From Bacteroides faecium (lineage in GTDB: Bacteria > Bacteroidota > Bacteroidia > Bacteroidales > Bacteroidaceae), in assembly GCF_012113595.1 (NCBI RefSeq), contig NZ_CP050831.1, positions 6,696,001-6,760,000 of the forward strand: a DNA stretch of 64,000 nt. The letters run 5' to 3'. A model generated the notes under the pieces. The model saw only the letters and a program-made list of their open reading frames with translations. It was not told the origin of the DNA and did not search any database. Position 1 is the first letter of the stretch. Each line of letters opens with the position of its first letter. Position numbers and translations under genes: made by a program. This document shows, piece after piece, positions 29,090 through 36,649 of this stretch.

Positions 29090-30102
29090 AACAGTCCCGC
29101 AGACATACCGTTTTACTATTCAGCATATTAGGAATAGCAGCCATACTGCTGCTACTGGCAGATATGGCTACCGGAGACACGTATATCCCGATTTCCAAAA
29201 TATGGGCGGTACTCACCGGGGGCGAATGTGACGAAATGACGCGTAACATTCTCCTTTCCATCCGTTTCATACGGGTAGTGGTCGCTTCGCTGATAGGCAT
29301 AGCCCTTTCCGTAAGCGGATTACAGATGCAGACCGTTTTCCAGAATCCGTTGGCAGACCCTTATCTGCTAGGAGTAAGTTCCGGTGCGGGACTGGGAGTA
29401 GCTTTGTTCATCCTGGGAGCTCCGTTGCTCGGGTGGTCAGACTTTCCTTTCCTGCAATCTATGGGCATCGTTGGTTCCGGCTGGCTAGGAACCGCCGTTA
29501 TCCTACTGGGAGTAGCTATCATCAGCCGGAAAGTGAAAAATATTCTGGGTGTCCTGATTATGGGAGTAATGATTGGTTATGTGGCAGGTGCCATTATCCA
29601 GATATTACAATATTTAAGCTCTGCCGAGCAATTGAAAATGTTCACACTATGGTCAATGGGCTCTCTCGGGCATATCACAACAAATCAGTTATGGATTATG
29701 ATACCGGTATTACTGATAGGTCTGTTAATCTCGGTAGCCTGCATCAAACCGTTGAACCTATTGCTGTTGGGTGAAAGCTATGCACGTACAATGGGAATGA
29801 ACATCAAACGTTCACGCACGCTTATCTTCCTCTCTACCGCCCTGCTGACAGGAACAGTCACAGCTTTCTGCGGCCCCGTAGGTTTTATCGGACTGGCTGT
29901 GCCACACATCACGCGGCTGCTGTTCAATAATGCCGACCACCGATTATTAGTCCCCGGCACAATACTGACAGGGCTCATCAGTATGCTGCTCTGCGACATC
30001 ATTGCAAAGAAATTCACATTGCCGGTCAATTGTATCACCGCCTTGCTGGGTGTTCCGGTCATCTTATGGGTAATAGCTAAAAACTTGCGTATAATAAAAT
30101 GA
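29086..30102 (+). CDS. btuC: BtuC, cobalamin ABC-transporter permease
   Basis: The 338-residue FecCD/BtuC-family permease has about ten membrane segments and the family signature GLQMQTVFQNPLADPYLLGV with SSGAGLG, as well as CGPVGFIGLAVPHITR near the C-terminal cytoplasmic loop that docks on BtuD. Length and motifs match full-size BtuC. It overlaps btuF by four bases at the start and btuD by four at the end. Confidence 0.96.
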   Translation: MKQSRRHTVLLFSILGIAAILLLLADMATGDTYIPISKIWAVLTGGECDEMTRNILLSIRFIRVVVASLIGIALSVSGLQMQTVFQNPLADPYLLGVSSGAGLGVALFILGAPLLGWSDFPFLQSMGIVGSGWLGTAVILLGVAIISRKVKNILGVLIMGVMIGYVAGAIIQILQYLSSAEQLKMFTLWSMGSLGHITTNQLWIMIPVLLIGLLISVACIKPLNLLLLGESYARTMGMNIKRSRTLIFLSTALLTGTVTAFCGPVGFIGLAVPHITRLLFNNADHRLLVPGTILTGLISMLLCDIIAKKFTLPVNCITALLGVPVILWVIAKNLRIIK

Positions 30103-30854
30103 TTCAACTCAAGGAATTAACACTAGGATATGGCCAACGCGTATTGTTGGATAAGGTTTCTGCCCAAGTCTCCGGTGGACAACTCATCGCCTTACTGGGA
30201 CGCAACGGAACCGGCAAAAGCACCCTTCTACGTGCCATAATGGGACTTGAAAAAACGCAGACAGGAGAGATCATCCTTCAAGGAGAGAACATCGCTTTGC
30301 TGAAACCGGAAAGGCTTGCCCGGAATATCAGTTTCGTAACTACCGACAAGGTGCGTATCGCCAACCTCCGTTGCGAAGATGTTGTCGCACTGGGACGTGC
30401 TCCATATACAAACTGGATAGGACAACTGCAAACGGAAGACAAAGAACGGGTAGCCGAAGCCATGCGGCTGGTAGGCATGACAGACTATGCAGAGAAGACA
30501 ATGGATAAGATGTCCGACGGCGAATGTCAGCGCATCATGATAGCCCGCGCACTCGCACAAGATACTCCCGTCATTCTGCTTGACGAACCGACTGCTTTTC
30601 TGGATTTACCCAATCGCTACGAACTCTGCCTGCTTCTTAAAAGACTGGCACAGGAAAAAGGAAAATGTATCATCTTCTCTACACATGATTTGGATATCGC
30701 CTTGTCACTTTGCGACTTTATCATGCTGATAGACAATCCGCAATTATATAGTCTGCCTGCCCGGGAAATGGTAGCCAGCGGTCATATAGAAAGACTATTC
30801 AGAAATGAGTCTATCACATTCGATGCTCAGGAGATGAGGGTACGGATAAGATAA
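30099..30854 (+). CDS. btuD: BtuD, cobalamin ABC-transporter ATPase
   Basis: The 251-residue ATPase has Walker A GRNGTGKST (about residues 34-42), Q-loop region NISFVTTDKVR, Walker B VILLDEP and the H-loop (STHD). The ABC signature reads MSDGECQRI instead of the usual LSGGQ, with Asp and Glu at the Gly and Gln positions. It is the last gene of the btuGBFCD run, followed by a bidirectional terminator. Confidence 0.95.
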   Translation: MIQLKELTLGYGQRVLLDKVSAQVSGGQLIALLGRNGTGKSTLLRAIMGLEKTQTGEIILQGENIALLKPERLARNISFVTTDKVRIANLRCEDVVALGRAPYTNWIGQLQTEDKERVAEAMRLVGMTDYAEKTMDKMSDGECQRIMIARALAQDTPVILLDEPTAFLDLPNRYELCLLLKRLAQEKGKCIIFSTHDLDIALSLCDFIMLIDNPQLYSLPAREMVASGHIERLFRNESITFDAQEMRVRIR

Positions 30855-30892
30855 AAAGCTTGTCGGTTTCTTAGTGAACCAACAAGCTTTCA
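30855..30892. terminator. Bidirectional terminator between btuD and the reverse-strand propeller gene
   Basis: Arms AAAGCTTGT (30855-30863) and ACAAGCTTT (30882-30890) are perfect. A T run follows on the minus strand and a shorter one on the plus strand. Confidence 0.82.
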
Positions 30893-30921
30893 TTAACTAT
30901 TGAAAATAAATTTTATTACAG

Positions 30922-32337
30922 TCAACCAATTACAACATCCACACGTACTGTCTTTTCTACGCGTTTACCATTAGATATAGCAACGACTTTACACAGTGTG
31001 CTTCCTTCTACAGTTTTCGCAGCCACAGTAAGAATTCCTTTTTCATATGTGTAAGAGACAAGATCATTTTCCGCAAATTCAACTTCACGAATAATAGCTG
31101 TAGACATATTATCCGCATCTACAATCTTCTGATTCAAATCCACAGCTTTCGTTTCTCCCGGGATCAAACGAATCTGATTCACTAAGATTTCAGGTAAGTT
31201 GGCATCTTCAAAGAAAGGCATGGCCGGAAACCAATAATAATTTTCATCTCCTGCACCGGCATAACCGTCGGCACTACCATTATCACCTTTCACAACTATC
31301 ACTTTATCAACATTACCATCAGCTTTAACAATATGTACCCAGTTAAAACTTCCGCTATTTCCCCAACCGCTTCTTTTTACTGTCAGTACTAAATTATCAG
31401 AGATAGGGTCTACCCGTACACCTGCGCCATAAAATGCCAATTGCTTATCTTCATCATCTTTGCCCAATACATAAAAACTTGTATTAGCAGTCCCACTGTC
31501 AATATCATACTTTATAACATTAGCTCCCTTCGTCCAATATAATACATTCTTCTGGGTACTTGCACAAAGACTTCCGGCATTCCATGAACCCCACGAAACA
31601 GAGATTGTCATATTGTCCGGATAAGCAATTTCTTCCTGCTCCAAAGTCTCCGGATTTATTTTAATCAGGTTGGCAGAAGTTGCAATCCATACATTACCGT
31701 CTTTACTACGAGCTAATGTACAAAAAGAACCATTCAGTGTTTGTTTGATTGTTCCCGTTTCAGGTTCTACAATATAGACTGAAGGCGCTGACAACACAAA
31801 TACATACGAACCTGCATAGCACATCGACCCTATCTGTCCAGTGATTCCTTCAACAGGGTCGCCCAATGTAAGATTCTCAATGTCGAACTTACGGACACCG
31901 CCATTATAGCCAATATATCCCAGTTTGTCATTGATACCCAGAAATGAACGTCCATCTCCCCCCAAGTTAGTAAACACAGTCTTCTTTTTCAAAGTCTTAG
32001 CATCGGCAACCACCAAACGATTTCCCTGCTTAGAGACAAAATAAGCATTATCTCCCCATATAGTAGCAAACTGAGTAGTTGCTCCAAAAGTTTCATTTTC
32101 TCCATTTACTGCACGATAAGCGCGATAAACTATCGTACCGTCATTCTTAAAATAGTTAACAGTCCCATTGTCGTGTCCATACCAATCTTCATTTGCAACA
32201 TAAAATCCATTTGAAGGCACTAAAGCGGAGGGAGTGTCATCCTCTAATATTTTACCTCCATTATTATCATTTTCATCAGAACATGAAACGAGACCGACAC
32301 ACAAGGCGACTACCAACCACACGAAATACTTTTTCAT
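30922..32337 (-). CDS. BtuG-like beta-propeller lipoprotein with C-terminal Ig-like domain
   Basis: The 471-residue protein is a lipoprotein (Cys19). Its propeller region (about residues 40-380) has blades such as QFATIWGDNAYFVSKQGNRL, FLGINDKLGYIGYNGGVRKF and SMCYAGSYVFVLSA, related to the other two propellers in the island. An added C-terminal domain (about 385-471, LPEILVNQIRLIPGETKAVD) looks Ig-like. It lies 33 bases downstream of the riboswitch 2-controlled lipoprotein gene, so it is B12-regulated. Binding of B12 or another corrinoid is inferred from family and location. Confidence 0.86.
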   Translation of the reverse strand: MKKYFVWLVVALCVGLVSCSDENDNNGGKILEDDTPSALVPSNGFYVANEDWYGHDNGTVNYFKNDGTIVYRAYRAVNGENETFGATTQFATIWGDNAYFVSKQGNRLVVADAKTLKKKTVFTNLGGDGRSFLGINDKLGYIGYNGGVRKFDIENLTLGDPVEGITGQIGSMCYAGSYVFVLSAPSVYIVEPETGTIKQTLNGSFCTLARSKDGNVWIATSANLIKINPETLEQEEIAYPDNMTISVSWGSWNAGSLCASTQKNVLYWTKGANVIKYDIDSGTANTSFYVLGKDDEDKQLAFYGAGVRVDPISDNLVLTVKRSGWGNSGSFNWVHIVKADGNVDKVIVVKGDNGSADGYAGAGDENYYWFPAMPFFEDANLPEILVNQIRLIPGETKAVDLNQKIVDADNMSTAIIREVEFAENDLVSYTYEKGILTVAAKTVEGSTLCKVVAISNGKRVEKTVRVDVVIG

Positions 32338-32370
32338 AAAATTCTCTTTTGATTATTTCAAGTTATAAAA

Positions 32371-33348
32371 TCATTTATTTAACAAATGCAAATCTTCTAC
32401 CCCACAGACTTCAGTGGATGTATCTCCAAACCACCCACAGGTCTGCCTGACACCTGTATATATTTTCACAAAATCAACTCCCGGCAAATCGACTTTATTT
32501 CCATCCGAATCTACCGCCCAATCAATATCAAATGTACTGCCTTCTTCTGTGTTCAAGACATTGTCGGCATATCCCCACTCATAGGCATAAAGCACCCAAT
32601 AAGGATTCCCTTCACTATATTTTTCTCCTTCATTTACTCCATTATCAGGTAATAATGTTCCCTTAAAAGTCAGAGTTTCACTTTCAGTCCATTGTGGATA
32701 ATAGAGTGCATCTGCATGATAACTGATTCGTTCTATATAACCACTCCCAGTGTAGTTATCTGTCCATCGGATATATTCTTTATCTGGTGTATTTTCGTCT
32801 GGTTTATAATAAGTTATCTCATACTTTTTTTTAGTGGTCGGTTTATAATATTCACTACCAGCCAACTCATACCACTCATCATCATCCGGTTTCCCATTCT
32901 TATTTTCATCGTAGGCCACCATTACTATCCCAGGTTCAGCACTTCCCCCTTTACCGGGAGGATTAGGATTGGGATTATCGTTTGCATAAAATGCATTACC
33001 CAATACACGGAAATCACGCTGACCGGATACATTCTCAATTGTATGGTCGAAACCGACAACAATATATCCCCCAAAGCTACCTAATGACACCATTCCCTTT
33101 TTATTATTTCCAATAGCATGGAGAGCTTTTTGATTCATTGCTTCCTGCGTATCTCCTTCTTTCCATACAGGAATTGAATTAGTAAACTGCCCCGGTGCCG
33201 GACAAAAATCCAATACTTTAGTCACATACGGAGAATATACATCCGGAGATTCATAATCCCTGTCATTACCGGAACAGGCAGTCAACGCCATTCCACCCAT
33301 CATAGCCCATGAGAAGGCTACTAAAAGTTTCACATTCTTTCTTTTCAT
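32371..33348 (-). CDS. Surface lipoprotein consisting of the domain shared with the 19837 PKD protein (candidate B12 binder)
   Basis: I take the start at 33348 (MKRKNVKLLVAFSWAM), because the ten codons upstream are hydrophilic and would spoil the signal; the lipobox is ALTAC with Cys25. The mature 300-residue protein is a single domain with PAPGQF, GGYIVVGFDH, EPGIVMVAYDENKNGKPDDD and YEWGYADN, matching the C-terminal third of the protein at 19837-21591. It sits directly behind cobalamin riboswitch 2. The DENxNGxPDD stretch looks like a calcium-binding loop. It may belong to the BtuH group of B12-binding lipoproteins, which I cannot verify here. Confidence 0.85.
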   Translation of the reverse strand: MKRKNVKLLVAFSWAMMGGMALTACSGNDRDYESPDVYSPYVTKVLDFCPAPGQFTNSIPVWKEGDTQEAMNQKALHAIGNNKKGMVSLGSFGGYIVVGFDHTIENVSGQRDFRVLGNAFYANDNPNPNPPGKGGSAEPGIVMVAYDENKNGKPDDDEWYELAGSEYYKPTTKKKYEITYYKPDENTPDKEYIRWTDNYTGSGYIERISYHADALYYPQWTESETLTFKGTLLPDNGVNEGEKYSEGNPYWVLYAYEWGYADNVLNTEEGSTFDIDWAVDSDGNKVDLPGVDFVKIYTGVRQTCGWFGDTSTEVCGVEDLHLLNK

Positions 33349-33519
33349 TTTATTCGTTTTAAACTCAATCTGATTCATTCAAATACAAAAAGATTACATG
33401 CTGATACAGCACGCAATATCATAGAAATAGCGACATAGCAATCTCTAACAGTTTTATACCTGATTTCTACTGGAAATAAATTGCATTTTTGGAACTTTAC
33501 TCCCGGAAAGCCACAAAAA

Positions 33520-33716
33520 TTCCATTTTGGCAGGTCTTCTGACTTACTCCATTCTCCTGACGCCCTTCCCGTCCCCCATTATAGAGACAGTGGATTGAGT
33601 ATTGCAGGAAAACTGTAGCGGAGCTTACAGCAGCGGGTCTGTTCAAGATTTGCACCTGATTCCCTTTTCACCACTCCTTCCGTAGCATCGGAAGAGTGAC
33701 ACCAAAATTTCCGGGC
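33520..33716 (-). promoter_or_regulatory. Cobalamin riboswitch 2
   Basis: On the minus strand the aptamer reads GAAAAGGGAATCAGGTGCAA, ACCCGCTGCTGTAAGC, then CCACTGTCTC, GACGGGAAGGCG (as GGGAAGGGCGTC) and the B12 box AAGTCAGAAGACCTGCC at about 33525-33541. It is nearly a textbook cobalamin riboswitch. A TATCTTTG box at 33718-33725 lies just upstream, so the RNA begins at the aptamer. It controls the lipoprotein and propeller genes at 33348-30922. Confidence 0.96.
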
Positions 33717-33717
33717 A

Positions 33718-33725
33718 CAAAGATA
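33718..33725 (-). promoter_or_regulatory. -7 box for riboswitch 2 transcript
   Basis: Minus-strand TATCTTTG, placed so that the RNA would begin just before the aptamer. Confidence 0.65.
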
Positions 33726-33835
33726 TACAAAATAACATATGTATTAAATAAAACATAAACTAAATATTTGCTTTATCCATTATTTCGCTATATTCATCCC
33801 CTAATTGGCTTCAGATAGCCATCATATCAACCGTC

Positions 33836-33985
33836 TGAATTAAAAGGAAACCAAGTGAAAATTCCAGATAGTTCCGAAGCCGTGAAGTTCCATTCAACTT
33901 CTAGGTATTTAACTTTTGCCACTAACCGATTGCGATAGAAAAAGGTTGGGGAAGTACCAGGAAGTCAGAAGACCTGCCAACCATA
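33836..33985 (+). promoter_or_regulatory. Cobalamin riboswitch 3 (orphaned)
   Basis: Plus-strand elements occur in the right order: TTAAAAGGAAACC with AAGTGAAAATTCC (33840-33866), TTCCGAAGCCGTGAAG, then TTGCCACTAACC, GGGGAAGTACC and the B12 box GGAAGTCAGAAGACCTGCC (33960-33978). It diverges more than the other two in the first half but keeps the conserved core. The next reading frame on this strand is a broken DUF2284 gene at 34262-34603, so the switch appears to have lost its target. It might instead reach the MATE gene at 34690, which has its own promoter. Confidence 0.82.
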
Positions 33986-34231
33986 TCGTAATAACTGTTT
34001 TTACTCATCTGTGCCTAAAAATTCCCATTTCACCTTCCGTATCCTCTGCTATGGGCATACTCATTTCGATACGATACTGAATCTTTACAGAAATCGAATA
34101 CATTTCCCCACTGGACATTTATTCTCAATCTTGCTATCCTCCCCACCATCTTTTCGCTATTTCTTCGATGAATAAAGGGTTTACGGATAAAGGACAACAA
34201 CTTCACTTGTAAGCGATTTGTTTCAAAAAAT
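33986..34231. other. Non-coding gap between riboswitch 3 and the DUF2284 remnant
   Basis: No gene or clear terminator is seen in these 246 bases. They would hold the expression platform of riboswitch 3 if it is still functional. Confidence 0.4.
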
Positions 34232-34331
34232 GTTCCTTCTAATGAAACTATTCGTTTCTCGGTGTGGAACACTCCGTCTCAAGCAGTGAAACACTTCGTT
34301 TCACACCGAGAAACAAAGTGTTTCAAATGGT
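34232..34331. repeat. Palindrome array (GAAAC-n5-GTTTC and CTCGGTG/CACCGAG units)
   Basis: The segment contains GAAACTATTCGTTTC, GTGAAACACTTCGTTTCAC and GAAACAAAGTGTTTC, with an outer pair TTTCTCGGTGTG / CACACCGAGAAA. All are variants of one palindromic unit. A related CTCGGTG / CACCGAG set lies at 57400-57475. It covers the N-terminal codons of the DUF2284 remnant frame. Confidence 0.7.
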
Positions 34332-34603
34332 TATCCAGAATAACGACATCATATTCCCCTCGGGATGCCGAGAAGTTTATTAGCTTTTGCCGGCAGTGCG
34401 GGTGTTATAATACTTGTTGGGCATGCCCACCTTTCGCCTTTGACGTAGACCAATATCTTTCGCAACATGAACTGGCTCTAATTATCGGAACCAAAATCAC
34501 TCCTTTATATCCGGATAAAATCACGGATAGCATTTCTTACGGCAACAGGCGGATGAAAACGGAACGTAAGCGGACGGATGATTTTTTATTGGAATCCAAC
34601 TGA
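34262..34603 (+). pseudogene. DUF2284-family metal-binding protein, truncated remnant
   Basis: The open frame from a GTG at 34262 gives 113 residues. The first 22 or so are only a translation of the palindrome array. From about 34331 on it matches the N-terminal half of DUF2284 proteins: EKFISFCRQCGCYNTCWACP followed by PFAFDVDQYLSQHELALIIGTKI, with the CxxCxxYxxCWxCPP signature. It stops at DDFLLESN. Full family members are about 180 residues, with a second Cys cluster (C..C..C) that is missing here. Both ends are therefore damaged. It lies behind cobalamin riboswitch 3, suggesting that an intact version was once B12-regulated. The family call is recognition by motif. Confidence 0.72.
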
Positions 34604-34650
34604 CCAGGCAGAATTTACCAAATGGTAATTTTTATCTCCTTCCATACCTC

Positions 34651-34658
34651 TACCTTTG
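34651..34658 (+). promoter_or_regulatory. -7 box of the first MATE gene
   Basis: TACCTTTG, 31 bases before the ATG at 34690. It gives the exporter a promoter of its own, independent of riboswitch 3. Confidence 0.65.
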
Positions 34659-34689
34659 TACCCGCTTTAATAAAAAAAGATAGAAAGTT

Positions 34690-36042
34690 ATGAAAGATAG
34701 TATAGATTTCGGCAGTATGGACATCTCCACGTTATTCCGTAAATTACTGATACCTACAGTCCTCGGAATGGTTTTCTCCGCTATATTCGTCATTACGGAC
34801 GGGATATTTGTGGGAAAAGGGATTGGTAGTGACGCACTGGCAGCCGTCAATATCACAGCACCACTTTTTATGATTGCCGCCGGTGTCGGGTTGATGTTCG
34901 GAATCGGCGGCTCGGTAGTTGCTTCCATTCATTTATCGCAAGGCAAACGGAAGGCAGCAAGTATTAATATCACTCAGGCACTTGTTTTCTCCGCACTCAT
35001 TATACTGATTATGTCGGCTTTGTGCTTCTACTTTGTGGAACCCTTGGGACGATTTCTCGGCAGTTCGGAAAAACTGCTGCCGCTTGTGATAAAATATATG
35101 TTATGGTATCTGCCTTTCCTTGTGTTTTACGAGTTATTGAGCACAGGTATGTTCTTTATCCGCCTGGACGGTTCGCCCAATTATGCCATGATGTGCAATG
35201 CCGTAGCAGCAATGCTCAATATCATATTAGACTATATTTTCATTTTCGAGTTTGGCTGGGGAATGATGGGAGCCGCCTTTGCCACCAGCTTGGGAACAGT
35301 AGTAGGGGGACTTATGACAGTGGTTTACCTTGCCCGGTTCTCCCGTACTATCAGTCTGTACCGCATCAAGTTAAGTCTAAAAAGTCTGATGCTGACATTG
35401 CGTAACGTCAGCTATATGATAAAGTTAGGAACTTCCGCTTTCATCAGCGAGGCATCTATCGCCTGTATGATGTTTCTGGGAAACTACGTTTTCATCCGTC
35501 ATCTCGGAGAAGACGGAGTAGCCGCATTCAGCATTGCCTGCTACTTCTTCCCTATCATCTTCATGGTCTACAATGCCATTGCGCAATCCGCCCAACCGAT
35601 TATCAGCTATAATTTCGGAGCCGGACAACCCGGACGTGTCAGGAAAGCTTTTCATCTTGCCCTCCGAACAGCTCTAATCTGCGGAATCAGCTTCCTCGTT
35701 ATCACCGCTCTATGCCGCCAGGAAATTGTCGCATTATTCATCGACCGTAGCTATCCGGCATTTGATATCGCAGTGAACGGTATTCCTTATTTCAGCATCG
35801 GATTTATTTTCTTTGCAGCGAATATGATAGGAATCGGTTATTATCAAAGCATCGAACGGGGACAGAGGGCTACTATCATTACCCTTCTCCGAGGAATCGT
35901 CTTTATGCTAATCGGGTTCTTTGCTCTACCACCGCTTCTTGGCGTGAAGGGCATTTGGCTCGCCGTTCCGCTAGCCGAGTTACTGACAACACTTTATATT
36001 ATCGGAATTTATCTAAAAGATCATTTCATTGTCCGCCAATGA
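34690..36042 (+). CDS. MATE-family multidrug/cation exporter
   Basis: The 450-residue protein has twelve predicted membrane segments and family features such as RKLLIPTVLGMVFSAIFVIT near the N-terminus, MMCNAVAAMLNIILDYIFIF and AIAQSAQPIISYNFGAGQPG in the second half. MATE proteins export drugs or metabolites with Na+ or H+ gradients; the substrate is unknown. The gene is followed 16 bases later by the start of a Crp/Fnr-type reading frame, a likely local regulator. Confidence 0.94.
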   Translation: MKDSIDFGSMDISTLFRKLLIPTVLGMVFSAIFVITDGIFVGKGIGSDALAAVNITAPLFMIAAGVGLMFGIGGSVVASIHLSQGKRKAASINITQALVFSALIILIMSALCFYFVEPLGRFLGSSEKLLPLVIKYMLWYLPFLVFYELLSTGMFFIRLDGSPNYAMMCNAVAAMLNIILDYIFIFEFGWGMMGAAFATSLGTVVGGLMTVVYLARFSRTISLYRIKLSLKSLMLTLRNVSYMIKLGTSAFISEASIACMMFLGNYVFIRHLGEDGVAAFSIACYFFPIIFMVYNAIAQSAQPIISYNFGAGQPGRVRKAFHLALRTALICGISFLVITALCRQEIVALFIDRSYPAFDIAVNGIPYFSIGFIFFAANMIGIGYYQSIERGQRATIITLLRGIVFMLIGFFALPPLLGVKGIWLAVPLAELLTTLYIIGIYLKDHFIVRQ

Positions 36043-36046
36043 TGAG

Positions 36047-36054
36047 TATCTTTG
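36047..36054 (+). promoter_or_regulatory. Possible -7 box before the Crp/Fnr-type gene
   Basis: TATCTTTG here would start RNA at about 36059-36062, on top of the upstream ATG of the extended reading frame. If real, the RNA is either leaderless for the extended frame or has a 75-base leader to ATG 36134. Confidence 0.45.
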
Positions 36055-36058
36055 CTGC

Positions 36059-36637
36059 ATGGATGCATTCATTGAGAAACTTTGCGGCAAGTATAAAGTA
36101 TAAGAAATCGATATACAGACTTTACTGGACTGTATGGAAGAAGTACATTTCAAAAAAAGGGAATTAATAGTCCGCGAAGGAACAAAGAACAACAACCTTT
36201 ATTTCATAAGAACAGGAATCTGGCGGGCATATTACCATAAAGAAGGAGTAGATACTACTATCTGGTTTGCTTCAGACGGAGAAGCCGCTTTCTCCGTCTG
36301 GGGATATGTCGATAATGCCTATTCCCTGATAAATATTGAAGCGATGTGCGACAGCGTAGCTTATCGCATTTCCCGTACCGCTTTGAACCAGTTATTTTCT
36401 TCCTCTATCGGACTCGCCAATCTGGGACTTCGCCTCATGGATCATCAATTACTCTTACAGGAGAATTGGCTTATCAATTCCGGAAGCCCGCGAGCCAAAG
36501 AGCGCTACCTCACTCTTATCAAAGAGACTCCGGAATTACTGCAATATGTCCCACTGAAACATATCGCATCTTACTTGTGGATAACGCCACAATCGTTAAG
36601 CAGGATTCGGGCGGAAATAGCTTCTTCCGTCCAATAA
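36059..36637 (+). pseudogene. Crp/Fnr-family regulator, N-terminus split by an in-frame TAA
   Basis: From ATG 36134 there is an open frame of 167 residues: a cyclic-nucleotide-binding-like jelly roll (KRELIVREGTKNNNLYFIRT) and a C-terminal helix-turn-helix with HIASYLWITPQSLSRIRAEI. Family members begin about 25 residues earlier. In the same frame, 36059-36133 reads MDAFIEKLCGKYKV, stop (TAA 36101-36103), EIDIQTLLDC and then MEEVHFKK, a perfect match to a normal family N-terminus. Either the protein restarts at Met 36134 or the gene is inactive. It probably once controlled the MATE gene just upstream. The codon interruption is seen directly; the effect is inference. Confidence 0.75.
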
Positions 36638-36649
36638 CCTTATGTTTTC

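Noticed and set aside
34030..34272. Minus-strand open frame of 80 codons near riboswitch 3
   Set aside because: It begins in the palindrome array, has no recognisable domain and lies opposite the riboswitch leader.
34690..36042. MATE gene as target of cobalamin riboswitch 3
   Set aside because: A separate TACCTTTG promoter lies 31 bases before its start, and about 700 bases with a gene remnant lie between.
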